DNA of 64,000 nt from Achaetomiella virescens (Eukaryota > Ascomycota > Sordariomycetes > Sordariales > Chaetomiaceae), in contig JARNGD010000142.1 of assembly GCA_031001845.1 (NCBI GenBank), positions 32,961-96,960 of the forward strand, read 5' to 3'. Of the stretch, positions 54,738 to 64,000 are shown piece by piece. The translations under genes were made by a program, and so were the position numbers. The first letter of the stretch is position 1; every line of letters starts with the position of its first letter. Under the pieces are notes generated by a model. That model saw only the letters and a list, made by a program, of their open reading frames with translations. It made no database searches and was not told the DNA's origin.

Positions 54738-55766
54738 TATCCAAGGAAGTAAGTGTGTGTGTGTGTGTGGAAGAGTTGGTAGCCTCTAAATGTGTTCAAG
54801 GAGCGGTTGGTGGTGGTGGGGGTGGTGTGTGGTGCTGGAAGACAAGCCCTGAATCTACAGGACAATACAAGGAGCCATGGCCGTGGCGAGAGTTCTCATG
54901 ACTGGCAGCATTACATGACTTTGCTCATTTTGTGACCCACCCAGATTCTAATGCGCTTCTCTCCTGTTCCGGATAAACGGCTGCTCTTGCGAATGATCCG
55001 GGCTGGGTGCTGACTCGGGACACGTCTTCCATTGGCCCCGGCCGAGGTCCGGCCCCACATGGCCGTTTCGGTGCCGGTTACGGACCACAGCTCCAGGTGA
55101 TCGCCAGGGCACACGGTTTCCATTCTCAGCACGTTCGTTGTCTTTTTTATACCACTATTACCAAAATATGCATATAAACAAGGTCTCAGACTTTCAAACA
55201 CATTACCGTCTCTTTTGTGTTCCATGCTCTTCTTGCTCTTACGTTTTGCCCTGCGCTCCCTCCTGATGCCAAGCAAAACGGCTTGGCCATTAGCTAATCG
55301 GCACCAGCCAAGCCAATCGAGTCTCGGACCTGCAGCCCCGTTTGCCGAATTGCCAGTCTTAATGCAGCCGCCTGATTGGCTGTAGCTTGCCCAGAGCTTG
55401 CCGTTGCATCAACGGAACCAGGGCCCTGCATCTCACACGTTGTCCTTTCCTCAAGAGATCAGCTTGCAGCTTGCACTGAAAAGGGAAGGGACGACGTCTA
55501 GAAGAGCACCTGCCCGCGGCGCAATCATCGCCTCTCGTCGACCGAGGCAGCAGCAACCGACGCCAGATTTTGTCCCGCAGTTTGTGGACGGCCGGTCTTT
55601 CCCCAATTACCTTTTGTTTTTCTTGTTCGTTTCGCCAGTTGCTTTGGACCAATTGGTCCCTTCAACACAACACCGACTGGCGGGGCCCTGCCACACCTCG
55701 ACACCTCCGATCTCAACTCCAGTTCGTCCCTCCCGCCTCCCAAGGTCAAATTCCCGACTGCGAACC
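54738..55766. promoter_or_regulatory. 3' region of DBP6 and promoter of LHS1
   Basis: About 1 kb. A short GT repeat sits at about 54752-54766. CCAAT-type motifs (ATTGG/CCAAT near 55310, 55375 and 55651) lie upstream of LHS1, as expected for ER-chaperone promoters, but I found no clear unfolded-protein-response element. No gene supported. Confidence 0.45.
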
Positions 55767-58700
55767 ATGGCCCGCCCACCGCTCCTCCCCTCCTTCTCCC
55801 CTCTCGCCCTTCTCCTTGCCACCCTCCTCCTCTTCGCCACCCATGCCCTCGCCGTCTCGGCCGTCGTTGGCATCGACCTCGGCACCGAGTATATCAAGGC
55901 CGCGCTCGTCAAGCCCGGCATCCCGCTCGAGATCGTCCTCACAAAGGACTCGCGCCGGAAAGAGATCTCCGCTGTGACCTTCAAGCCCTCGCCCAACGGC
56001 CACAAGAAGGGCGCCTTCCCCGAACGGGTGTACGGCTCCGACGCGATGGCGCTGGCGGCGCGGTTTCCCTCGGATGTCTACCCCAATCTCAAGAGCCTGC
56101 TGGGGATGGACGCGGAGAGGACAGAGGTGCGCGAGTATGCGCGGCGGCACCCCGCACTGCAGGTGGTCCGGCACGAGAAGCGCGGGACGGTGGGATTTAA
56201 GAGTGTTGGCGCGTTCGACGAGAGCGAGGACGCGTGGCTGGTCGAGGAGCTGCTGGCCATGGAGCTGCAGAGCATCAAGGCTAATGCAGAGGCGCTGGCG
56301 GGGAGCGGCGTGCGCTCGGCCGTGCTGACGGTTCCGGCCTTTTATACCGCCGAGGAGAAGCGCGCGGTCGAGCTTGCGGCTGAACTGGCTGGGTTTAAGG
56401 TGCTGTCGCTGATCAGTGATGGGCTGGCAGTCGGGTTGCATTATGCGACCAGCAGGCAGTTCCCGAATGTCAATGACGGCGCCAGGCCCGAGTATCATAT
56501 GGTTTTTGATATGGGCGCGGGGTCGACCAAGGCGACGGTGATGAAGTTTCAAAGCAGGACGGTCAAGGATGTGGGAAAGTTTAACAAGACTGTGCAGGAG
56601 GTGCTGGTACTAGGCAGTGGGTGGGATAGGACGTTGGGCGGCGACGCGCTCAACTATCTGATTGTGGACGACATGGTCAGGCAGTTTGTGGAGTCGCCCA
56701 AGGCGAAGCAGGCGGGTGTTGATGCCGAGAGCGTCAAGGTCCACGGCCGCGCCGTCGCGAAGCTGACCAAGGAGGCCGAGCGCGTGCGCCACGTCCTCAG
56801 CGCCAACCAGAACACCCAGGCCAGCTTCGAGGGGCTGTACGACGACATCGACTTCAAGTACAAGGTCACTCGGCCGAGTTTGAGGAGATGGTCGCCACCC
56901 ATGCCGAGCGCGTCGGCGTCGCCGTCCAGGACGCGCTGACTGCTGCCGGCATCGAGCTCAAGGACCTCGACTCGGTCATCCTCCACGGCGGCGCGTCGCG
57001 CACCCCGTTCGTCCAGAAGGAGCTTGAGAAGGTGCTCGGCGGCCCCGACAAGATCCGCACCAACGTGAACTCGGATGAGGCCGCCGTGTTTGGCGCCGGC
57101 TTCCGCGCCGCTGAGCTCAGCCCCAGCTTCCGCGTCAAGGAAATCCGCGTCGGTGAGGCCGCTGTGTACCCGGCTGGCATGAGGTGGAAGACGGATGAGG
57201 GCAAGGAGAAGCACCAGCGTCTCTGGACCGCCGCGAGCCATCTCGGCGCGGCCGCCAAGGAGGTCACGTTTACGAACAAGGAGGACTTGAGGTTACCTTC
57301 TACCAAGTGGTTCCCGCGCCGGCGACGGATGCGGGGTCAGTTGAGGCCGAGACCAAGAAGCTTGTCACCAAGAACTTGACTGCTTCGGTTGCGGAGCTCG
57401 TCGAGAAGCGCAAGTGCGAGAAGGCGGACATCCGCCTCAAGATGGGCGCCCGGCTGGCCAGCAAGAACGGCGAGGTCGAGGTTACCAAGGTCACTGTCGA
57501 GTGCGAGGCTGAGGCAGCAGAGAAGGAGGGCTTTGTTGACGGCGTCAAGAACCTCTTTGGCTTCGGCAACAAGAAGGAGCAGCAGCCGCTAAAGGGTGAC
57601 GAGTCGTCCGAGGAGGCCGAGGCCCAGACCTCGTCTTCGTCCACTGCTGAGACTTCTTCTACCACGGCTACCGAGTCGACCACTAGCTCCGCCGCGGAAG
57701 CATCCGAGTCCGCCGAGGCCAAGCCCGCCGCCAAGAAGAAGGAGCTCGTCGCCATCCCCGTGCAGTTCACCCTCGAGAAGGCTGGCGTCCCCCAGCTGAC
57801 CAAGGCGGAGATCACCGCGCTCAAGGACCGCCTCAAGGCCTTCGAAGCCTCGGACCGCGCTCGCCGCCAACGAGAGGAAGCGCTTAACCAGCTCGAGGGC
57901 TACACCTATAAGGTGCGCGACCTGCTCGAGAACGAGGCCTTCATCAAGCACTCGACCGCCGAGGAGCGCGCGACCCTCGAGCGGAAGAATAGCGATGCCA
58001 GCGATTGGCTGTACGGCGACGGTGCCGACGCGTCCAAGGACGAGCTCAAGGCCAAGCTGAAGGAGCTGCAGGTCATTGTTGGGCCCGTTCAGAAGCGCAT
58101 CGACGAGGCGGCCAAGCGGCCCGAACTCGTAAAGAGCCTGCAGGAGGCGCTCAAGAACACCAAGGAGTTTGTCGAGGACATCAAGAAGAAGATTGCCGAG
58201 CACGAGGCCTTCCTCGCGTCTAAGTCTCTGCCTCATCATCATCCACCTCCACAGAAAGCACCGAAACCCCCCCAACCACCACCCCGCCGCCGTCTTCGAC
58301 CGGCGATTTTGAGGGCCTTGAAGACGACACCACCACTTCCACCACGACCCCCGACGTAATGGAGGAGCTCTCCAAAGAGCGCGGCCCCGTACCCCCGCTC
58401 TATACGCTTGATGACCTCAAGGAGTCGGAAGACTTGTACACCTCCATCAGCGCCTGGCTCGAGTCTAAGCTTCCCCAACAAGAAAAGCTGACCGACACCG
58501 ACGACCCGGTGCTGCTGGTCAAGGACCTAACCGAGAAGCGCGAGAAGCTGGACAAGGCGGGCATGGACCTTGCCATGAAGGGGTGCGGAATTTTGAGAAG
58601 CTGAAGGGGAGCGAGGAGAAAAAAGGGAAGAATGGGAAGGGGAAGGCGAAGGGAAGTGCGACGAAGCCGGCTAAGCCGGCGCAGACGATCAAGATCAAGC

Positions 58701-58869
58701 CCGGGAGGACGGCAAGATGCCGAGTCAGGAGGAAATTGACGAGATGTTGAAGGAGTTTTTGAAGGAGGAGGAGGTGAAGCAGCAGGAACAGAGACAGCAG
58801 GATAAGGGAGAGGGGAAGACGGAGGGAAAAAAGGAGGAGAAGAAGGAGGAGGGGCATGATGAGTTATAG
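55767..58869 (+). CDS. LHS1: ER lumenal Hsp70-family chaperone Lhs1 (GRP170/HYOU1-like)
   Basis: Large Hsp70 of the ER lumen that helps translocation and folding and acts as nucleotide-exchange factor for BiP. Signal peptide PLALLLATLLLFATHALAVS; ATPase domain VVGIDLGTEYIKAALVKPGI, TVPAFYTAEEKRAVELAAEL, MVFDMGAGSTKATVMKF, VILHGGASRTPFVQKELEKV; Ser/Thr-rich linker (about 57600-57720); C-terminal helical lid. The last residues are GHDEL, the fungal ER-retention signal. Five one-base deletions (about 56873, 57288, 58229, 58581, 58700) each lie between segments that join naturally, for example YKVTR to AEFEEMVATHAERV. Start 55767 opens the signal peptide. Confidence 0.95.
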
Positions 58870-60626
58870 TCCTGAAGCTACTTAGACGGCGATGCATTGA
58901 TATGGAGTTTTTGCGGGAGTTAGTCACTGAATGGTAATCTGTACAAATACTCTACCCATAAGGGCCACACTTTTTGCATGGTAAGATGGCGTTGGTATTC
59001 TGCTGATGTGTGTCTAAGTCTTCTGCCATGTCCCGGTTGGCCCCCCAACCACCCGCTTTTCCAACTCGTGCCGAGCAACGCCAGCCCTACTACAGCTTAG
59101 GCCTGCAGATATGGACACGCAGGTGTACTTATGACCGCCATGTATTCAGACGTTGGTCCAGGCAGCGTCAAGTCCGCTCAGTGACAAGGCCCCTCTGCGA
59201 CGGGCTCGGGCAGTCCAGATGGCGATGGATATGAGTTGTAAACAAAGAAGCACCCCCGTGTTGCCCAACTCTGTTGTTAACGTTCTAGATGGCTTGTAAC
59301 TATAATAGAGAATGTCTTTAACAGAGGACAAGAGAAAGAAGCAGAGACGTAAATAATAAATAATAAATAAATAAATTAAAAAAAGAGAGAGAGAAAAGCC
59401 CAAAGATTTTAACGGCCCCATGAGGCCGGCTGCGGAAACCGTCCGCAAGGGTTTTACTTCAATTCGGACAGGCGGACTTGCGGTCGCCCAAACACCCGGA
59501 CGGCGACCCCGGATCGGCGGGCTCCCCAAAATACCACTAGGCAATGAGGCAAAGTGTGGTACTTCGGGAGTTGATGGGGAGTCGGCCAGCCAGATACATA
59601 CACCCTGTAACTAGCACCCTTCCCGCTGTCCCATCCATTACCATAGGCAGTCTGGCAGGTTTTAGGAAGGGTCACTAGCAGACGAGCCTTCTCAACAGTA
59701 CTCTGTTCGAGTGTTTCCTCCCTGCATCCATCCGCTCCAAGACAACCGTGTGCAGGTTACCCCTGAATTGTGGATCCCAAGGTAAACAAACTGAGCACGA
59801 CCAGTCTGACACAGCGCACTCCTTGTCGTGCAACACGGATAGCTACGTGGTCCTGTGCAGAGCCATCCACCTGTGCAAACCGAGGCACATGCGACTGCCG
59901 TGTTTCCACGAGCGTTTGCATGTGGGAGCGTTGCAGGTCGCACGAGAGGTATGTGTACCAGCTTCAGGAAGCCATGGGATGTCTGGGACGGGAAAGGGAA
60001 CAAAAGACCAGTCGTCAAACGGCCTCAGCGAGTTGAATTTAATCGAGGCCATCTAGACTCAAGCCCTGCTTGGTTCATGGAATGGGGGGTACTGAAGCTC
60101 CCATACTCCGGACAAAGCATACCAGACCAAAATTCACCCAACCCTTTCCAGCCAGCGGTAGTCGGCCTCTTCCTGTCTTAGGACTCTTGCCCGCCAAGCC
60201 AAGTACAGCATCATGCTTGCTCCTGCGCCTCGTCCGTGTGTTCCAGATAAACTCAGGAGCCTCCAATTTATCTAGCGTCGGCTTGAGCGGCGTCCACAAC
60301 GTCAGGGTGACTGTCGAGGTGACTCTAAAAAGTCCTACCACGCGCTGGTGTCTGGTCCACGCGTCGCCCCTGCATTTGTCTGATCTGTGTTCATCCCCAA
60401 GACGCGTGGAAGTCTGAATCCGGTCGCGTCGTGCAACGAGCTTCTTTAACCTCCACACCTGCCCGTCCTTGCCCTTCAACCGACCTTTTGTTTGCACCTT
60501 TGGTTCCCTCACTTTCCACAACCTCATCTTCAACCTCGGCCTTCTTCTTTTCCACTCTTTATCCCCGCAACATTTCCAAGTCGTTCGTTTCTTTTTTACC
60601 ACCCCGCCGTCTTCATCACCGCCAAC
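58870..60626. other. Intergenic, no gene seen
   Basis: About 1.75 kb, the largest gap here. It contains an A/T-rich stretch with AAATAAT repeats near 59345-59385. The last 150 bp before the protease start is CT-rich, typical of a fungal leader. No open frame shows domain or splice logic. Confidence 0.5.
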
Positions 60627-62255
60627 ATGGGGATGCTATCGCCCCTCCGGCTCATCACTTTCTTCACCCTCCTCTCCGCCTCGCTCATCCACGCCCTCCC
60701 CACCGCCGAAGGCTTCAATCATGCCACCACCAACCGCATCAGCCCCCTCGCCCGCCGCTCTGTCAGCGTCGACTTGACGCCCAACCCGGACTACTCCCCC
60801 AATGGCCCCGCCGTGTATGCGCGCGCCCTGCAGAAGTGGGGTGCCGAGTGCCGCGGAGCTTGACCAAGAGTCTTGCTGCTATGAGAAGTGCGGGTCTGTT
60901 TGTCCAACCTCCGTTGTAGACAGTGAGATGCTGACTGAGGAGGCAGTGGGCGAAGTTGCCGCCTTCAGCGTCCGCAACGACAGGGAGTATCTGAGCCGTG
61001 TCGGGTTTGGCACGCCGCTTCAGTGGCTGGACATGGATCTGGATACGGGGTCGTCGGATGTGTAGGTTCCTCTTCGAGATACTCGAATGCGGGAGGAAGG
61101 AGAGCTGGCTGACGCGGGAACAGCTGGGTCTACTCGTCCGAGATGCGCAAGTCGGTGGCCGGTGATCGCCCGGTGTGGGTTATCGAGGATAGCGAGACAG
61201 CCAAGAAGGTTGGAAACGCGACGTGGACGATTGCTTACGGTGAGTTGTTTGCTTTCCCCTCTACCCCTCGTCAGAAACACCGAAGCGTGACCGCTGACCC
61301 CTCCTCCCCCAGGCGACGGCTCCCGCGCCTGGGGCAACGTCTACACTGACACACTCTGCCTCGGCACCATCACCCTCGCCAACGCGACCATCGAGTCCGC
61401 CGTCTCCGCCTCCTTGTCCCTGACCTTCGACCTGGACCTCGACGGGATCTTCGGGCTCGCCTACAACCTCCCATCGCAAACATTCCCGCAGCAACCCACC
61501 GTCCTGTCCCAGCTCCTTCCGCACCTCGCCGCGCCCTTATTCACCGCCGACCTGCGCTGGCACTCCGCGCAGGGCGCCTACACCTTCGGGTACATCGACC
61601 GATCCCGGCACAACCCAGACACGCCAATCCTCTACACCCCGCTCGTCCCCAACGCGACCTTCTGGCAGGTGCCGTTCACGGGGGTGCACGTGGGAGGCGA
61701 CGAGAAGTGGTACCTGGCCAACTTCAGCGGCATCGTCGACACGGGCACGTCGCTGCTGCTGCTCTCGCGGGACATCGCGACGCTGTACTACGGCGCGGTG
61801 CCCGGGGCGCAGCAGAACTGGACGGTCGGCGGGCTCTGGACGTACCCCTGCGACAACGGGGGGCGGGGCGCGCTGCCCGATTTTGAGATTGGGTTCGGGA
61901 GCGGGTTTGTCGCAACCATCCCCGGCCGGTACATGAATTACACTATGATGCCGGACGACCCGGACACGTGCATGGGCGGCCTGCAGGAGTGGGAGTATGA
62001 GAGCTTTGGGATACTGGGGATGTGTTTCTGAAGGCTGTGTATGCGGTTTTTGATGTGGGGAACGGGAGGGTTGGGTTTGGGGAGAAGGTTGGGCTGGAGG
62101 ATGAGAGCGGGAGTAGAAGGAGAGAGGGCATGCGGGTGGATCAGGAGTTGCCTGAAGAGAGGGATGGAGAAATGCCATCAAGCGCTCCTGAGTATGGAGA
62201 GAACTATGAAGAGAGGCTAAGACAGCAAGAGAATATCGGAATGATGTGGGGGTAG
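60627..62255 (+). CDS. Secreted pepsin-type (A1) aspartic protease
   Basis: Secreted acid protease. MGMLSPLRLITFFTLLSASL plus IHALP is a signal peptide; a propeptide with ARRSVSVDLTPNPDYSPNG follows. After intron 1 (60894-60946) the mature enzyme starts near DREYLSRVGFGTPLQWLDMD and has the first catalytic motif DTGSSDV, split by intron 2 (61062-61123) before WVYSSEMR. Intron 3 (61240-61312) falls in the flap Tyr-Gly-Asp segment (IAYGDGSRAWG). Second motif IVDTGTSLLLLSRD. C-terminal FGILGDVFLKAVYAVFDVGN, then a hydrophilic tail of about 60 residues with no GPI signal. Frame changes near 60850 and 62019, one base each. All catalytic residues are present. Substrate is general peptide; probably nutrient acquisition. 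Confidence 0.9.
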
Positions 62256-62652
62256 AGGATGGAGTGTCTGACTCGCGTGAATCTGGTGGAAGCGTGCAGC
62301 TCAGCGGCTGATCCCGGTGTTTGGTATTCTGCTGATGTCTCGGCCTGATGCAGGCCTTGCCGCTCGGACTGGCAAAGGATCTGGGTTTGCGGACTATACG
62401 CCAGTAGAGCTCTCTTTTCTGGTCAACCACGGGTTTTTTGACTCGAGGATCGTTGTGCATACCGCTTGCGTTTTCACTGCTCAGATTGGAAGCACATGTG
62501 TTGCCAGCCGCGAGTGAAACACACGGATTGGGATGTTTCCACAAAAAAAAAAATATGCATTTACGGTTCCCAGGCTCTACGGTCCATGTATGGCATGGTA
62601 GACGTCTATCTACACTCGAAATACCCCATTGGAACAATACTAGGAGTTCGCA
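62256..62652. other. Convergent 3' region
   Basis: About 400 bp with an A11-type run (62543-62553) and no coding signal. Confidence 0.4.
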
Positions 62653-63995
62653 TTAGACACTTTGCCTTCCACATGCATATGAATTCCAACCCCCACTCAC
62701 CAACCCAACCGCGAGGTAAACGAAAGAGTGAGCTCGAGGCGATCTCTCGAAAAAGAAGACGTGAGATACCGGGAATGAACAAGAGAGGGAAAGCGCCTCC
62801 GGCGTCTGCACCCGTGTCCGAAGCGTGATGCCAGCTGGTAGGACCTGAACTGCTGACGGCGCGTAGGGTCCACCACCGGCACCAAGTTCCGAACCGTTGC
62901 GGATCCAGGAATCGGAAATGCTGAACCCAAAAAGCTGGCAAAATGCCGGTATATAAATTAGAAGATCTAAAAGGTAAATGGGTATAGAAATCATCGTGTC
63001 GTAGCCGTCCCCGGCGCACATCTCTCGCCGGGGATCCAAAGAAAAATCCCACCGTCGTCCCACGCTGTTGTCCGCCAAGAAATAAGGCAAGGCCAAGCTA
63101 CGAATTCGCGTATCCAGATGCAATGGCAACCTAACATTCGGCTCGCGATCGCCGTCTGGCTCGGGCACAAGGACATAGTCAGCAAAGCTCGCGCTCGAGA
63201 GGGACTTGATGGAGTCCGAATCGCCCCCCGGGACAGGCCTTCTTCTCAGCGGGAGGGACAGGGTGCTGCTGCGCACGTCGGGCTGCGCCTGCGCGGACGA
63301 TCCTGGCGGCCGGGGGGCGATCCGGGAGGGAGGGGCAACGGAAGGCTCGCATTCACCTTCGCTTCCCCGGGGGGGTGTGGAGTGCTCCCGGCACGGCGGG
63401 CTGGGACTGCCTGGCGGTGCCCGGGAGGCTCCCGCCGTATTTGTTCTGCTGCTGCTGCTCCTCGCGGGCGCGGGTCTGGTCGACGGGGTAGTCCTTGGGC
63501 GGCGGCGAAGGCGCGTTGGGGCTGCTGCTGGACTGGGTGTCCTGCGCCGAGAGGGTTGTCCGGATTCGTCTGCTGTTTCAGTCTCCTCTCCATCTCGCGG
63601 ATGCGGGCCTCGAGGGCCTCGAGCTCGGACGTCTGCGAGTTGATTTGCTGCTTCCTGTATTGGGGATGACGTATCAGCAAGCTTGTCAGGAGGGCGGTAT
63701 GTCTCGGCTGGCGGCGTGGTTGGTGGCGGGGTGGCGGTGGTGGTGCTTGCGCGGGCAACTGACCGCTTGTTGACCTGCTCGTCCAAGTCCGTGACGCTGT
63801 TCTCGATGCGGAATATGTCCATCAGTTCTTGCGAGAACATCTGGGCGACCGTACTGGATTGCCGCGAGGGTCAGCATTTTTCGTCCGTGTCGCTGTCGCG
63901 CACAGCTCCAACTCGCGCTAAGTTAGGGGGTAGACGCACGATTGCGGACGCCGGCCATTAGGCTTCCAGTCGCGGTCGAGCTCTTCGTCGGTCAT
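62653..63995 (-). CDS. Unrecognised coiled-coil protein
   Basis: Start ATG 63995: MTDEELDRDWKPNGRRPQS, with an intron (63939..63854) joining to TVAQMFSQELMDIFRIENSV and a second (63763..63655) joining to KQQINSQTSELEALEARIRE, a short coiled coil (to MERRLKQQ). The rest is Pro/Gln/Arg-rich (DYPVDQTRAREEQQQQNKYG) with frame changes near 63470 and 63380. A later frame holds SDSIKSLSSASFADYVLVPE and a hydrophobic segment (MISIPIYLLDLLIYIPAFCQ) that may be a membrane span or non-coding run-on. The stop at 62653 is uncertain. Not assigned to any family. Confidence 0.5.
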
Positions 63996-64000
63996 GGTCA

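Noticed and set aside
1..64000. CRISPR array, prophage, bacterial operon or biosynthetic gene cluster
   Set aside because: No short regularly spaced palindromic repeats, phage genes, polyketide or peptide synthases; introns and gene content are eukaryotic and mostly housekeeping.

Overview
The window is nuclear DNA of a filamentous ascomycete, most likely Sordariomycetes (Sordariales/Chaetomiaceae type). The signs are GC-rich genes with short 48-120 bp introns and GT..AG borders, a typical Pezizomycotina housekeeping set, and an AT-rich, stop-riddled transposon relic that looks like repeat-induced point mutation (RIP).

Layout. 0-5.1 kb: a short-chain dehydrogenase (cut by the left edge), frataxin, AP-3 sigma and a small mitochondrial membrane protein. 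5.5-9.1 kb: cytosolic leucyl-tRNA synthetase. 9.9-11.1 kb: a small GPI-anchored wall protein and DPH3. 11.8-16.1 kb: an Ede1/Eps15-like endocytic scaffold. 18.3-20.1 kb: alpha-tubulin. 20.9-22.5 kb: a BTB/POZ protein, followed by tRNA-Gly(CCC). 24-27.2 kb: accessory island with a fungus-specific coiled-coil gene and an internally deleted pogo/Fot1 element with perfect terminal repeats. 27.7-32.6 kb: a conserved coiled-coil protein, a cytochrome b5-like protein and a secreted cupredoxin. 33-35 kb: broken kinase-like gene. 35-41.4 kb: MHF2/CENP-X, ADP/ATP carrier, and ribosomal proteins eS25 and uS7 in divergent pair. 41.8-44.1 kb: GNAT acetyltransferase and an SDR reductase. 44.9-49.9 kb: second accessory island with a decayed fungal-family gene, a degenerate repeat array and a gene coding for octapeptide repeats. 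50.2-62.3 kb: GPI3 (GPI-anchor synthesis), DBP6 (ribosome assembly), LHS1 (ER Hsp70) and a secreted aspartic protease. Right edge: an unrecognised coiled-coil gene.

The genes are not one pathway; this is ordinary core genome with two or three accessory patches. Several neighbours are divergent pairs sharing 300-800 bp promoters (frataxin/AP-3 sigma, mitochondrial protein/LeuRS, eS25/uS7, GNAT/SDR, GPI3/DBP6).

The most important caution is that most long genes, including alpha-tubulin, LeuRS, eS25 and LHS1, carry one or more one- or two-base frameshifts inside conserved motifs, with the correct reading resuming at once in another frame. They hit essential genes, so I read them as consensus indel errors rather than real lesions. 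CDS spans below run across them. uS7, GPI3, frataxin and the cupredoxin gene read through cleanly. I found no convincing wholly new system; the best leads are the octapeptide-repeat gene, the 47-48.5 kb repeat array and the pogo relic.
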